27,551 nucleotides of DNA from the NCBI RefSeq assembly GCF_005081185.1, contig NZ_CP034870.1, positions 353,838 to 381,388 on the forward strand. The letters run 5' to 3'. This document shows, one piece after another, positions 17,407-26,906 of the stretch. The notes below the pieces were generated by a model, which worked only from the letters and a program-made list of their open reading frames with translations, did not search any database and was not told where the DNA came from. The position numbers were made by a program, and so were the translations under genes. Each line of letters opens with the position of its first letter. Position 1 is the stretch's first letter. The DNA is from Buchnera aphidicola (Lipaphis pseudobrassicae) (lineage in GTDB: Bacteria; Pseudomonadota; Gammaproteobacteria; Enterobacterales; Enterobacteriaceae).

Positions 17407-18063
17407 TTAAATAGAAATGACCACTTGACCCATTTTATTTACAATGCCAGTAATAATTTTACCAGTTTTTGTTTTAACGCGAACATTATCATTTTCAGCT
17501 CCATTACTTAAAGATTTTGCTTGAGAAGAAACTGTTAAATATTTACTACAAATAATAATAGTAATTTGTTGATTAAACTTAACTAACCAAAAAGGTCTAG
17601 TCATAAAAGATGTGATTGGTTGTAATGGGAAAATATCACGTATATTAACTTTATTAATAACATCTTTCTTATTTAAATAAGTATTATCAGGTAATTTATC
17701 TAATCTACCTATTAAAACCTTTAAATCTGATTCTTGTATTTTAGTGCCTCGAGGTATTTTTCTGTTTGCTACAATGTATTCTCCTTTTTCTTGAAGTTCG
17801 ATTTTTAAAAAATGATGAGTTTTACCACAAACTAGAAGAATATCGGTTAAACCTAAATAATGAAAATTGTTTAAGATAGAAAAATAAGGTTTTTTACAAA
17901 AAATATTTTTTTTCAATGGAGTACGTATTATAATATTTACGTTTTTTCTAAAATAAAACTCTTTTTTAAAGAAACTGTTTAGTTGATCAGTTAAACTAAT
18001 AGCATTGACTTTAAAAGAGAAAAAAAATAAAAAAAAATAAATTATTATTTTCATTAATATCAT
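17407..18063 (-). CDS. flgA: Flagellar P-ring assembly chaperone FlgA
   Basis: FlgA is the periplasmic chaperone for assembly of the FlgI P ring. From the chosen start it has 218 aa (E. coli 219). A hydrophobic signal segment (MKIIIYFFLFFFSFKVNA) is followed by a diverged middle and a C-terminal SAF-like domain (IPRGTKIQESDLKVLIGRLDKLP ... GAENDNVRVKTKTGKIITGIV). I choose ATG at 18063 because AAGGA (18071-18075) lies 7 nt upstream. That AAGGA falls inside the first codons of the alternative ATG at 18078, which has no ribosome-binding site of its own. It diverges from flgB, as in E. coli. Confidence 0.92.
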   Translation of the reverse strand: MILMKIIIYFFLFFFSFKVNAISLTDQLNSFFKKEFYFRKNVNIIIRTPLKKNIFCKKPYFSILNNFHYLGLTDILLVCGKTHHFLKIELQEKGEYIVANRKIPRGTKIQESDLKVLIGRLDKLPDNTYLNKKDVINKVNIRDIFPLQPITSFMTRPFWLVKFNQQITIIICSKYLTVSSQAKSLSNGAENDNVRVKTKTGKIITGIVNKMGQVVISI

Positions 18064-18249
18064 TAAAGATTCCTTCATTTATATTAATGTAATATAAATT
18101 ATATAATAGTTATTTTTTACATAAAAATAATTAAAATATAACGTAAATATATTTTTTATATTTTCATGAAAAACATAAAAATATTTTAAAAAATAATATT
18201 TTACATAACTATTAAAAATTTTCATATCATATATTATTAAGGAAAAAAA
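18064..18249. promoter_or_regulatory. Divergent flgA/flgB regulatory region
   Basis: The 186-nt gap must contain start signals for flgA (and possibly flgN) on the left and for the flgB operon on the right. A perfect 12-bp palindrome TTTTCATGAAAA lies at 18161-18172. I cannot recognise an FlhDC box. AAGGA at 18239-18243 is the flgB Shine-Dalgarno. Confidence 0.4.
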
Positions 18250-18657
18250 ATGTTTAGTAAAATAAATGAAATGTTTGATTTCCATCAAAAATTATTAAAT
18301 ATCTATTCTAAAAGACAAGAAATTTTAGCTTCTAATATTTCTAATGCAGATACACCTGGATATAAATCTGTAGATATTAATTTTAATGATGAATTTCGTA
18401 AAATAATAAAAAATGATTTTAATAAAGAAAATATTACTCTTAGAAAAACATCTCCTAATCATTTAAATGGAAATAATAAAAATATTTCCTCTCCTAAAAT
18501 AATTTCTATGATGACAGATCAAGAAAAACCTGATGGCAATACAGTCAATATGGATAGAGAAAGAATTGAATTTTTAAATAACAGTTTAAAATATCAATCA
18601 GATTTATCATTTATAAAACATGAAATTAAAAATATAGTACGTATTATACAAGGATAA
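18250..18657 (+). CDS. flgB: Flagellar basal-body rod protein FlgB
   Basis: FlgB is a proximal rod subunit of the flagellar basal body, exported by the type III apparatus. The 135 aa (E. coli 138) contain the rod-family N-terminal signature (QEILASNISNADTPGYKS, about residues 20-37) and the C-terminal coiled-coil helix (LNNSLKYQSDLSFI). The middle is Asn/Lys-rich and diverged. It is the first gene of the flgBCDEFGHIJ(K) series, with the gene order of E. coli; flgC begins 8 nt downstream, and the AAGGA before flgC overlaps the flgB stop. Confidence 0.97.
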   Translation: MFSKINEMFDFHQKLLNIYSKRQEILASNISNADTPGYKSVDINFNDEFRKIIKNDFNKENITLRKTSPNHLNGNNKNISSPKIISMMTDQEKPDGNTVNMDRERIEFLNNSLKYQSDLSFIKHEIKNIVRIIQG

Positions 18658-18665
18658 TATAGATT

Positions 18666-19076
18666 ATGTCTCTTCTAAATATATTTAATATTGCAGGATC
18701 AGCAATGATTGCACAGTCAAAAAAAATGAATGTTATTGCTAGTAATTTAGCGAATATGGATAGTATAGTGCATAAAAATGGAAAATTTTATCCTTATGTT
18801 GCACAACAAGTTATTTTTAAATTAGATCCTATAGAAAATTCAAAAATAGGGGGAGTAAAAATATCTAATATAATCGATAATCCTAGCCCAATGAATCTTG
18901 TATATGATCCAAATAATCCTATGGCCAATCATAAAGGTTATATTTTAACATCAAATGTCAATCCTATAACAGAAACAATAAATAATATTTCGGCAGCGAG
19001 AAGTTATCAAGCTAATATAGAAGTACTAAAAACAGCTAAATCAATGATATCTAAAACATTAACAATTATTGAATAA
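18666..19076 (+). CDS. flgC: Flagellar basal-body rod protein FlgC
   Basis: FlgC is another proximal rod subunit. The 136 aa (E. coli 134) show the N-terminal helix MSLLNIFNIAGSAMIAQSKKMNVIASNLANMDS and the C-terminal helix with the NPITETINNISAARSYQANIEVLK pattern typical of rod proteins. The usual N-terminal ATGY/NTxGY-type turn is altered here (MDSIVHKNGKFYPY). It lies between flgB and flgD in a tight operon. Confidence 0.97.
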   Translation: MSLLNIFNIAGSAMIAQSKKMNVIASNLANMDSIVHKNGKFYPYVAQQVIFKLDPIENSKIGGVKISNIIDNPSPMNLVYDPNNPMANHKGYILTSNVNPITETINNISAARSYQANIEVLKTAKSMISKTLTIIE

Positions 19077-19086
19077 TGGAAAATAT

Positions 19087-19773
19087 ATGGGTACTATTAA
19101 TGTTGATTCACATATAGATAATAATTTTATCGAAAAAAATAACAATAGTTTACAAAACGATTTTAATCCATTAGATTTACAAAAAAACTTCTTAAGTTTA
19201 TTAATTGCACAAATTAAAAATCAAGATCCAACTGATCCTATTAAAAATACAGAGTTAACAACACAATTAGCACAAATTAATACAGCAAGTGGAATTGAAA
19301 GATTAAATAATACTGTGGGAAACTTTTCTAACCAAATTAATCAAAATAAAAACATTCAAGTATCTTCATTAATTGGACGTCGTGTGATGATACCTAGAAA
19401 TCAAATTGTACACACTAAAAATACTAAAACAAGACTTGGTGTAGAATTAATTGGAAATGCGACTTCAATAACAATAAAAATTATAGATAATAATAAAAAA
19501 GTTTTACATATTTTTGAAAAAAAACAAGATAATATTAAACCTGGCGTTTATAATTTTATATGGGATGGTAAAGATTTAGATCAAAACAATGTAGAAACTG
19601 GAAAATATAATATTTTAGTAACAGCTAAAAATAAAGATCAAAATGTTCCTATTCAAGGTCTAAGTGAAGCTTTAGTACATAGTATAATTACATCTTCTGG
19701 TAATGATCCTATTATAGATTTAGGAGCAGCAGGAAACACAACACTTTCGAAGATTCGTGAAATTCTTAAATAA
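19087..19773 (+). CDS. flgD: Flagellar hook-capping protein FlgD
   Basis: FlgD forms the scaffold at the hook tip that directs FlgE assembly and is shed when the hook is complete. It has 228 aa from ATG 19087 (E. coli 231), preceded by an ATGGA motif (19076-19080). The conserved N-terminal capping region includes [20 protein letters not shown] and [18 protein letters not shown]. The C-terminal part has Ig-like FLG/tudor folds with [12 protein letters not shown] and [12 protein letters not shown]. An in-frame TTG at 19069 overlapping the flgC stop could extend the protein by six residues but is less likely. Confidence 0.96.
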   Translation: MGTINVDSHIDNNFIEKNNNSLQNDFNPLDLQKNFLSLLIAQIKNQDPTDPIKNTELTTQLAQINTASGIERLNNTVGNFSNQINQNKNIQVSSLIGRRVMIPRNQIVHTKNTKTRLGVELIGNATSITIKIIDNNKKVLHIFEKKQDNIKPGVYNFIWDGKDLDQNNVETGKYNILVTAKNKDQNVPIQGLSEALVHSIITSSGNDPIIDLGAAGNTTLSKIREILK

Positions 19774-19810
19774 AATCAATTTGATAAACAAAATACTAAG
19801 GATAAAATAT

Positions 19811-21034
19811 ATGGCAACTACAGAAGCAATAAGTGGTTTGCTTGTTAATAGTTATTATATGGATACTATATCTAATAATATTGCTAATGCATCCACAATA
19901 GGATACAAAACTAGTACACCAGTTTTTTTCGACATATTTTCTCGTGCTCATTATTCGACTAGTCATCAAGGATCAGGTGTTGGAGTTTTAAGTGTTATTC
20001 AAAATTTTAATAATGGACCATTAATTGCAACTGGTAGAGATCTAGACTTAGGAATTATAGAAAATGGTTTTTTTCGACTTTTAGATCCTCATGGAAATGT
20101 ACATTATACAAGAAATGGTCAATTTTTACTTGATGAAAATAAAAATATTATTAATATGCAAGGAATGTACTTAACTGGAAAAAATCAATTACATTCAGAA
20201 AACAACTTAAACAATACATCTGATCTAGAACCTATTAATTTAAATAATTCCTATATATTAGATGGAAAAGCAACTTCTGAAATAACATTACGTGCAATTT
20301 TAAAAAGTAATGACAGTGCTATTGATAATGCAAATGATACTTTTAATCATTTATCATCATCAGCAGATTATGTTATTGACATTTACAACAAAGAAAAAGA
20401 AAAAGAACAATTAAACATCAGTTTTTCTAAAACGGATAAAAATACATGGAAAATGAATGTAGAATCAACCAAACCTTCTGATGATTATAATATTAGAGAT
20501 ATTAATCATAGTTTTGACTTAAAATTCAATTCTGATGGTAAAATAATTTCTGATACAAAATTTGAAATTTATTCAAGAAATTTAAAAAATAAAAAAATAA
20601 CTCTTGATATAACAGGTACTGTTGAAAAACCAGATGTTAATAATACTCTAGATAAAATTAATCAAAATGGATACTCAACAGGATTTTTAAAAACATTTAA
20701 TATTCTTCAAAATGGTGAAATTATAGGAATTTATTCTAATCAGAAGACACAATCAATAGGTCAAATATTATTGTCAAAATTTATTAATCCTGAAAAATTA
20801 CAACATGAAAGTGGTAGTACGTGGTCAGCAACTGTAGAATCAGGTCAAGAAAATACAGGTATAGCAGGTGACTTAGGATTTGGAATTATAAGTGAAAAAA
20901 GTTTAGAAGCATCTAATGTTGATTTAAATAAAGAATTAATTAATATGATTATTGCACAACGTAATTATCAATCCAATGCACAATCTTTTAAAACAGAAGA
21001 TAAAATAATTAGTACATTAATTAATTTAAAATAA
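19811..21034 (+). CDS. flgE: Flagellar hook protein FlgE
   Basis: FlgE polymerises into the flagellar hook. It has 407 aa (E. coli 402) from ATG 19811, chosen because AAGGA (19798-19802) lies 8 nt upstream and the protein then begins [11 protein letters not shown], matching the family. A GTG at 19757 inside flgD keeps the same frame but is unlikely. The N-terminal rod-like motif ([16 protein letters not shown]), the FlgE D1 region ([22 protein letters not shown]) and the C-terminal helix ([27 protein letters not shown]) are well kept. The central D2 region is diverged and asparagine-rich. This implies hooks can be built even though no filament gene lies nearby. Confidence 0.97.
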   Translation: MATTEAISGLLVNSYYMDTISNNIANASTIGYKTSTPVFFDIFSRAHYSTSHQGSGVGVLSVIQNFNNGPLIATGRDLDLGIIENGFFRLLDPHGNVHYTRNGQFLLDENKNIINMQGMYLTGKNQLHSENNLNNTSDLEPINLNNSYILDGKATSEITLRAILKSNDSAIDNANDTFNHLSSSADYVIDIYNKEKEKEQLNISFSKTDKNTWKMNVESTKPSDDYNIRDINHSFDLKFNSDGKIISDTKFEIYSRNLKNKKITLDITGTVEKPDVNNTLDKINQNGYSTGFLKTFNILQNGEIIGIYSNQKTQSIGQILLSKFINPEKLQHESGSTWSATVESGQENTGIAGDLGFGIISEKSLEASNVDLNKELINMIIAQRNYQSNAQSFKTEDKIISTLINLK

Positions 21035-21058
21035 TTTATCAATAGGATCAAAGGTATC

Positions 21059-21817
21059 ATGGAAAATTCAATATATAACTCAATGATTGCTGCTAATCAA
21101 TTATTAAATAAACAAAATATTATTGCTAATAATTTAGCAAATATTTCTACTACAGGTTTCAAAGAAACATTTAATTATATTTTACAAAACAACAGTGTAA
21201 ACAATTGGTATAATACATATAATAAAATTGAAAAAGAATACTATAACCTTTCTCCAGGAAGTTTAAATTATACAGCAAGAAATTTAGATTTATTTGTGAA
21301 AAACGATGGATGGTTAGTAGTTAAAGACCCAAATGGACAAGAGGCATATACGAAAAACGGTCATATTAAAATAAACTCTAAAAGAAAATTAACTATACAA
21401 GAAAATGAAGTAATAGGAAATAATTGTAACATTACAATACCTGATAATATGAATTTAAAAATTTTATCTAATGGAGTTATTGCTGCAATAGAAAAGAAAA
21501 ATAATGAAGTTTTTGAAAAAGAAATAGGACAACTAAAATTAGTACATCTTTCTATGCAAAATCTTATACAAAAACAAAACGGATTATTTTATCTTAATAA
21601 ATATCATAAATTATTTAATCAATATAATAATATTATTGCTCATAATCACAATGTACGTATACAATCAGGAGCATTAGAAAATAGTAATGTAAATGCTGCA
21701 AAAAATATGATAGAAATGATATCAAATGCTAGACAATTTGAAGCACAAATGAGAATGATATCTACATGTGATAAAAGTTATGAGCATGCTAATCAATTAA
21801 TTAATATCAATAATTAA
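21059..21817 (+). CDS. flgF: Flagellar basal-body rod protein FlgF
   Basis: FlgF is a rod subunit joining the proximal rod (FlgB/C) to the distal rod (FlgG). It has 252 aa (E. coli 251). The N-terminal motif [16 protein letters not shown] and the C-terminal helix ([25 protein letters not shown]) are clear, and NGHIKI and [15 protein letters not shown] match the D1 region. The ATG is preceded by AGGATCAAAGG, giving two overlapping candidate ribosome-binding sites. It lies between flgE (24 nt) and flgG (15 nt). Confidence 0.96.
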   Translation: MENSIYNSMIAANQLLNKQNIIANNLANISTTGFKETFNYILQNNSVNNWYNTYNKIEKEYYNLSPGSLNYTARNLDLFVKNDGWLVVKDPNGQEAYTKNGHIKINSKRKLTIQENEVIGNNCNITIPDNMNLKILSNGVIAAIEKKNNEVFEKEIGQLKLVHLSMQNLIQKQNGLFYLNKYHKLFNQYNNIIAHNHNVRIQSGALENSNVNAAKNMIEMISNARQFEAQMRMISTCDKSYEHANQLININN

Positions 21818-21832
21818 AAATAGGATAAAAAT

Positions 21833-22615
21833 ATGATTCCTTCATTATGGATTGCTAAAACTGGACTTGATGCGCAGCAAATCAATATGAACGTCATTTC
21901 TAATAATTTAGCAAATGTCAGTACTAATGGATTCAAACGTTCTAGAGCAGTTTTTGAAGATTTAATGTACCAAACAATGCGACAAGCAGGAACAAATTCA
22001 TCAATTGATACAAAATTACCATCAGGATTACAATTAGGAACTGGAGTACGACCAGTATCGACTGAAAGAATTCATAGTCAGGGAAATTTATCAAAAACAG
22101 ATTCATTAAAAGATGTTGCTATTAATGGACCAGGTTTTTTTCAAGTACAATTACCGGATGGAAATATAGCATATACAAGAGACGGTTCTTTTCAATTAGA
22201 TCAAAATGGTCAGTTGGTAACTAATAGTGGATTTCCTATTATCCCTCAAATTAATATACCTCCTAATGCTTTGAATATTAACATAGCAAGAGATGGAGTA
22301 GTTAGTGTAACACTTCAAGGACAAACACAAACTATATTTCTTGGACAATTAAATTTAATTAATTTTATTAATAATTCTGGATTAGAAAGTTTAGGAGAAA
22401 ACTTATATCAAGAAACTCAAGCTTCTGGAAATCCAATTGATACTACTCCAGGATTAAATGGTACTGGTTTATTATATCAAGGATACGTTGAAACTTCAAA
22501 TGTCAATGTTGCTGAAGAATTAGTTAATATGATTCAAACACAAAGAGCATATGAAATAAACAGTAAATCTATTAATACATCAGATCAAATGTTACAAAAA
22601 TTATCGCAATTATAA
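21833..22615 (+). CDS. flgG: Flagellar distal rod protein FlgG
   Basis: FlgG forms the distal rod that crosses the P and L rings. Its 260 aa equal the E. coli length, and it is clearly better conserved than the other rod proteins here: [59 protein letters not shown] and [24 protein letters not shown] at 21822-21825 lies 7 nt before the ATG. Its conservation suggests the rod through the envelope is still under selection. It is followed by a 95-nt gap containing a hairpin. Confidence 0.98.
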   Translation: MIPSLWIAKTGLDAQQINMNVISNNLANVSTNGFKRSRAVFEDLMYQTMRQAGTNSSIDTKLPSGLQLGTGVRPVSTERIHSQGNLSKTDSLKDVAINGPGFFQVQLPDGNIAYTRDGSFQLDQNGQLVTNSGFPIIPQINIPPNALNINIARDGVVSVTLQGQTQTIFLGQLNLINFINNSGLESLGENLYQETQASGNPIDTTPGLNGTGLLYQGYVETSNVNVAEELVNMIQTQRAYEINSKSINTSDQMLQKLSQL

Positions 22616-22653
22616 CAGTATGTTTCTATATCATTTTCTATAAATAGATTGCA

Positions 22654-22676
22654 ATAAAGTTTCAATAAAACTTTAT
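22654..22676. repeat. 9-bp inverted repeat between flgG and flgH
   Basis: Perfect arms at 22654-22662 and 22668-22676 with a 5-nt loop. It lies 39 nt after the flgG stop, inside the flagellar operon. It might slow or end transcription or mark an RNA-processing point, but there is no T run, and a 9-bp A/T-rich repeat can arise by chance. Confidence 0.35.
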
Positions 22677-22710
22677 ATATTAAACATCTATCGTTAAAGG
22701 TGATTTTTTC

Positions 22711-23424
22711 GTGATAAAGTTGTTTATTTCTAAAATTAAATATTACTTAATTGCTATATTTTTATTATTTGTTCAAAGTTGTGCATCTGTTCAGCATAGA
22801 CCTTTAGTGGAAGGTGTAACCACTGCTATCGCTCCTAATACTCATCCTAAAATTATAAATGGTTCTTTATTTCAAGACATAATACCTATAAATTATGGAT
22901 ATCAACCATTATTTGAAGATCATCGTCCACATAATGTTGGAGATACTATTACTATAGTACTACAGGAAAATATAAGTGCTAGTAATAGTTCTGCTTCAAA
23001 TGTTAGTCGAGATGGAAGTACCAACTTAGGAATTGGGATAGCACCAGGTCAATTATATCCGTTAGGTGTAAATTTAAAAAATACACAAGCAGGTTTAAAC
23101 AGTATAGGAAAAAATGATTTTTCTGGAAAAGGAAGCAATTCAGCTAACAATACATTTAATGGACTTATTACTGTTACCGTTCAGGAAGTTTTACCAAATG
23201 GAAATTTAAAAGTGATAGGAGAAAAACAAGTTGCTATTAATGAAGGAATAGAGTACATACGTTTTTCAGGTGTAATAAATCCTAATAATATCAATAAAAA
23301 CAATTTAGTAGTATCCACTCAGATCGCTGATACTCGTATCGAGTATTTAAGTCATGGACGCATTAATGAAATACAAAAAATGGGATGGCTGCAAAGACTT
23401 TTGTTAAAAATTTCTCCGATATAA
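22711..23424 (+). CDS. flgH: Flagellar L-ring lipoprotein FlgH
   Basis: FlgH forms the L ring in the outer membrane as a lipoprotein. It has 237 aa (E. coli 232) with a GTG start after a TAAAGG motif. A lysine-containing, hydrophobic signal leads to a lipobox-like VQSC with Cys24; Gln at -2 is unusual but the cleavage site is otherwise plausible. The conserved stretches [21 protein letters not shown] and [11 protein letters not shown], and the C-terminal [15 protein letters not shown] and MGWLQRLLL, match E. coli closely. It is separated from flgI by an unusually long gap. Confidence 0.97.
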   Translation: MIKLFISKIKYYLIAIFLLFVQSCASVQHRPLVEGVTTAIAPNTHPKIINGSLFQDIIPINYGYQPLFEDHRPHNVGDTITIVLQENISASNSSASNVSRDGSTNLGIGIAPGQLYPLGVNLKNTQAGLNSIGKNDFSGKGSNSANNTFNGLITVTVQEVLPNGNLKVIGEKQVAINEGIEYIRFSGVINPNNINKNNLVVSTQIADTRIEYLSHGRINEIQKMGWLQRLLLKISPI

Positions 23425-23485
23425 TTATATATAAAATTAAATAACTAAAAAAACATTAAATAATTCTATTTTTTTCTAATTTACA

Positions 23486-23518
23486 TCTCATAAAGAATAT
23501 TATTTGTTCTTTATGAGA
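23486..23518. terminator. 12-bp inverted repeat between flgH and flgI
   Basis: Perfect 12-nt arms at 23486-23497 and 23507-23518 enclose a 9-nt loop, 61 nt after the flgH stop. The gap between flgH and flgI is 216 nt, whereas these genes are nearly adjacent in E. coli. The repeat may end or attenuate the upstream transcript. It lacks a T run. Confidence 0.45.
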
Positions 23519-23640
23519 AATATATTAATTATTAAAAAAATGAATAATGAAAATTTTATATAATTATAAAATTTGTCTAATAAGATATTTACATATAATA
23601 TAACATATTCAAAAAAATGTGCATTTATAAAGGTTTTTTT

Positions 23641-24753
23641 ATGTCTAAAACAATATCATTATTAAAATTTATTATTTTTATTTTCATTATTTCATCTTTC
23701 TCTTCTCATGCTGAAAAAATACGTGATTTGACTAGTATACAAGGAATTCGAGACAATCAACTAATTGGATATGGTTTAATAGTAGGTCTAGACGGAACAG
23801 GTGACCAATCAATGCAAGTACCTTTTACTAATCAATCATTAAATAATATGTTATCAAAATTAGGTATTGCTATACCTCCAAATCTTAATATGCATTTAAA
23901 AAATGTAGCAGCAGTAATGGTCACCGCTAATTTACCACCATTTAGTCATACCGGTGAAAAAATAAACGTGAAAGTTTCATCTATGGGAAACTCGAAAAGT
24001 CTTAAAGGAGGTACATTATTAATGACTCCTTTAAAAGGAACCGATAATCAAATTTACGCTATTGCTCAAGGTGATGTTTTAATATCTGAAAAAAACTCTT
24101 CTCGAGAAAAAATTAGCTATATTCGTTCAAATCAAGTTAATTCTGGCATAATTAATAATGGTGCAACAATAGAGCGTGAAATAACAACTAATTTTGGAAA
24201 AAATAATACAATTAATTTACAATTAAACCAAGAAGATTTTAGTATAGCACAACGTATCAGTGATATAATTAATATTAAATACCCAGATACAGCAACTCCT
24301 ATTAATTCTAAAACAGTTCAATTAAATACCTCTGCCAATAATGACGTACAAGTACATATGCTTTCTAATATTCAAAATATAGAAATCTCATTACCTTCGC
24401 AAGAAGCCAAGATTGTAGTGAGTCCAAGAACTGGTTCTATTGTTATTAATCAATCAGTAAAACTAAGATCATGTATTGTGTCTAATGGTAACATTTCTAT
24501 TGCACTAAATAACACCACAAATAACAATACAGAGTTAGATTTATTACAAACAAAGAAAAAAAATGAAGAAAAAACACCATCAGAAGACATAATTAATGAA
24601 AATTATATAAATTATGTTTCTCCAAGCAAAGATAATTTGAATAAAATAGTTCAATCATTAAATATATTAGGAACTAAACCTGAAGAATTAATATCTATTT
24701 TACAACTAATGAAAAATGCTGGTTGTATCAACGCTAAATTGGAAATTGTTTAA
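23641..24753 (+). CDS. flgI: Flagellar P-ring protein FlgI
   Basis: FlgI makes the periplasmic P ring around the distal rod, assembled with the help of FlgA. It has 370 aa (E. coli 365) from ATG 23641, preceded by AAAGG (23629-23633) at 7 nt; the upstream ATG at 23617 has no such site. A signal peptide of about 24 residues (MSKTISLLKF...SSHA) precedes the mature start EKIRDLTSIQG. Strongly conserved: IGYGLIVGLDGTGDQ, FTNQSLNNML, KNVAAVMVTANLPPF and GGTLLMTPLKG. The end IVQSLNILGTKPEELISILQLMKNAGC is also family-typical. Its TAA overlaps the flgJ ATG (TAATG), indicating coupling. Confidence 0.97.
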   Translation: MSKTISLLKFIIFIFIISSFSSHAEKIRDLTSIQGIRDNQLIGYGLIVGLDGTGDQSMQVPFTNQSLNNMLSKLGIAIPPNLNMHLKNVAAVMVTANLPPFSHTGEKINVKVSSMGNSKSLKGGTLLMTPLKGTDNQIYAIAQGDVLISEKNSSREKISYIRSNQVNSGIINNGATIEREITTNFGKNNTINLQLNQEDFSIAQRISDIINIKYPDTATPINSKTVQLNTSANNDVQVHMLSNIQNIEISLPSQEAKIVVSPRTGSIVINQSVKLRSCIVSNGNISIALNNTTNNNTELDLLQTKKKNEEKTPSEDIINENYINYVSPSKDNLNKIVQSLNILGTKPEELISILQLMKNAGCINAKLEIV

Positions 24754-25052
24754 TGAACAATAACTTAAATATTATAAATCGTAGTGTAAAATTTATTAAT
24801 GAATTAAAATATCAAGTACATAATGATTCAAAAAAATACTTACGACAAACAGCTATAGAAGTAGAAAGTTTATTTATTCAAATATTACTTAAAAGTATGA
24901 GAAATACTTTATCAAAAGACAATTTATTAGATAATAATCAAAGTAATTTATATACAGAGATATACGATCAAAAAATTTCTGAAGAAATGAGTAAAAAAGG
25001 AATAGGATTAACTGAGATTATATTGAAACAAATTGAACAAAAAAATATTTAA
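24753..25052 (+). CDS. flgJ: Flagellar rod-capping protein FlgJ, N-terminal domain only
   Basis: FlgJ normally caps the growing rod (N-terminal half) and cuts peptidoglycan (C-terminal glycoside hydrolase). Here only 99 residues are encoded, against 313 in E. coli. They match the capping domain: EVESLFIQILLKSMRNTL, DNQSNLYTEIYDQKISEEM and KKGIGLTEIILKQIE. The frame ends cleanly with TAA, and no hydrolase remnant is seen in the 73 nt before flgK. The start overlaps the flgI stop by one base. Rod assembly could continue, but wall penetration would need another hydrolase. Confidence 0.93.
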   Translation: MNNNLNIINRSVKFINELKYQVHNDSKKYLRQTAIEVESLFIQILLKSMRNTLSKDNLLDNNQSNLYTEIYDQKISEEMSKKGIGLTEIILKQIEQKNI

Positions 25053-25125
25053 AAATTCACAATACTTTATAACAAACATAAAAAATTCATAATAAATATA
25101 GATAGAGAAAAAATAAGGAAAAGAT

Positions 25126-26751
25126 ATGAGTTATATGTTAAATTCTGCGATTTCTGGCATAAATGCAATGAAAATTATGATTGATAAAACTGTTGATAAA
25201 ATTAATAATCCTCATAAAAATCATCTAGAAAGGCGTATTTTTTTAGAAAATAGTGGTCAAAATTCCAATTTTAATCCTTCAGTCAAAATAAAGGAAATAT
25301 ATGATAATTATAATGATTTTATTACAGAGGAAAAAAGAAAAACTAATGCTCAAGTTCAAAATGAACAAACTAAGATTGAGCAATTGTTAAAATTAGAAAA
25401 TTTATTATGTGAAAAATCAAACATTTTTAATGAACTAATTGATGAACTAGATGAAGAAGTAAAAAAAGATATTTTTCCTAATCAACAAGATCCGATCAAT
25501 ACTAATATTTCCGAAAAAGCAAAAAAGATAATTTTTGAAATAAAAGACTTTGATAAAAAATTAAATTTTTTAGAACAAGACACAAAAGATTCAGTTCTAA
25601 AAAGTATAGAACGAGTTAATTTATTAATTGATAAAATTCATGATGCTACTATAGATATTCGTTACTTTCCTATTGAACAACTACCTAATAGAATTGACAG
25701 TTTTATTGATAAGAGAGAAAAATTAGTAGATGAACTAAATGATTTAATTGGAATAAAGGTAGTGAAAGGAAATGATAGTTATAAAATTTATTTGAATAAT
25801 GGAATCTGTATTATAGATAATAATCACAAACAAAATGTAATACCCATTACATCTAAATCTGATAATAGATATATTAGTATAGGATATATTGATGTAAATA
25901 CACAAGAAGTAAAAAAAATAGAAAATATGATTCCAAATGGTTCTTTAAAAGCTCTTCTTAAATTTCGAAAAGAAGAACTAACTGATACAAGAAATAAAAT
26001 TGGACAATTGACAGTTAATTTTTCTGATACTATTAATTCCTACCATATATTAGAATATAACTTCTTTGGTTATCCTAAAAAACAAATTTTTAATATCAGT
26101 GATCCAGAAGTTATATCTAGTTCGACAAATCATTCATCTACTATAACTTCTGCAAAATGGATCTCTAAAAAAAATGCTAGAGATACTGATTATATTATAT
26201 TTTTTAAAAACGATCGTTGGATAGTAACAAGATTATCTGATCATACTATAGTTCGTCCTAATATAAATAGTACAGAAAATAATATATCTCTTGATTTTGA
26301 TGGAATAGAAGTTTCAATACAAGGAAAAAATAATGATAATGATATCTATATGATAAAACCATATTCTAAAACATTAGAAAAGTTAGAATTATTAGAAGAT
26401 CCAAATGAAACAATTTCATTAATAAATAATACAAATAATCCAAATAAAAAAAATAGACTTGTTATAGATTATTTTAATAGAAATATTTTATTTAGTGAAA
26501 AAGAAACTCTTGATGAATCTTATCAAAAATTTTCTAAATCCATAGCTTATAAATGCAATGCATTAGAAGAAGAACTTCCATTTAAAAAAAATATGATTAG
26601 AATACTTGATGATAAAAAGGTATCTATGTCTAATGATATTGAAAGGAATTATCAAAATTTAAATTATGAACAAGAATGTTATCTTGCAAATGTAAAAGTA
26701 ATACAAATAGCAGAAAGTATTTTTAATGAAATAATTGACTGTTATAGTTAA
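25126..26751 (+). CDS. flgK: Flagellar hook-associated protein FlgK (divergent)
   Basis: FlgK (HAP1) joins hook to filament. It has 541 aa (E. coli 547), with AAGGA (25115-25119) 6 nt before the ATG. The beginning [15 protein letters not shown], the region around [48 protein letters not shown] and the end [27 protein letters not shown] support the assignment. The N-terminal rod/hook signature (NNISxxxTxGY in E. coli) is replaced by [13 protein letters not shown]. The central domains are heavily diverged and Lys/Asn/Asp-rich. FlgL, the usual next gene, is absent; rne follows on the other strand, as the E. coli order would give once flgL is removed. Confidence 0.93.
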   Translation: MSYMLNSAISGINAMKIMIDKTVDKINNPHKNHLERRIFLENSGQNSNFNPSVKIKEIYDNYNDFITEEKRKTNAQVQNEQTKIEQLLKLENLLCEKSNIFNELIDELDEEVKKDIFPNQQDPINTNISEKAKKIIFEIKDFDKKLNFLEQDTKDSVLKSIERVNLLIDKIHDATIDIRYFPIEQLPNRIDSFIDKREKLVDELNDLIGIKVVKGNDSYKIYLNNGICIIDNNHKQNVIPITSKSDNRYISIGYIDVNTQEVKKIENMIPNGSLKALLKFRKEELTDTRNKIGQLTVNFSDTINSYHILEYNFFGYPKKQIFNISDPEVISSSTNHSSTITSAKWISKKNARDTDYIIFFKNDRWIVTRLSDHTIVRPNINSTENNISLDFDGIEVSIQGKNNDNDIYMIKPYSKTLEKLELLEDPNETISLINNTNNPNKKNRLVIDYFNRNILFSEKETLDESYQKFSKSIAYKCNALEEELPFKKNMIRILDDKKVSMSNDIERNYQNLNYEQECYLANVKVIQIAESIFNEIIDCYS

Positions 26752-26771
26752 TTTATTAATCACTGTATTAG

Positions 26772-26826
26772 TACTTATAAAAAATAAAAACTTACTTTAA
26801 AAGTAAGTTTTTATTTTTTATAAGTA
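26772..26826. terminator. Perfect 27-bp inverted repeat between flgK and rne
   Basis: Arms 26772-26798 and 26800-26826 are perfectly complementary around position 26799. The stem has A and T blocks on opposite sides (TAAAAAATAAAAAC / GTTTTTATTTTTTA), so T runs follow the inner hairpin on both strands. That makes it a convincing bidirectional terminator for the convergent flgK and rne genes. Confidence 0.8.
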
Positions 26827-26906
26827 TAAATTTTTAATAGAAAAAATTTTTATTAAAAAATCGATAATAAACTGTTTTTTTTAGTTATAAAAAATATGAT
26901 AAATAT

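Noticed and set aside
18079..18288. 69-codon minus-strand frame between flgA and flgB
   Set aside because: It is composed of Phe/Tyr/Ile/Asn runs expected from translated AT-rich spacer and overlaps the flgB start.
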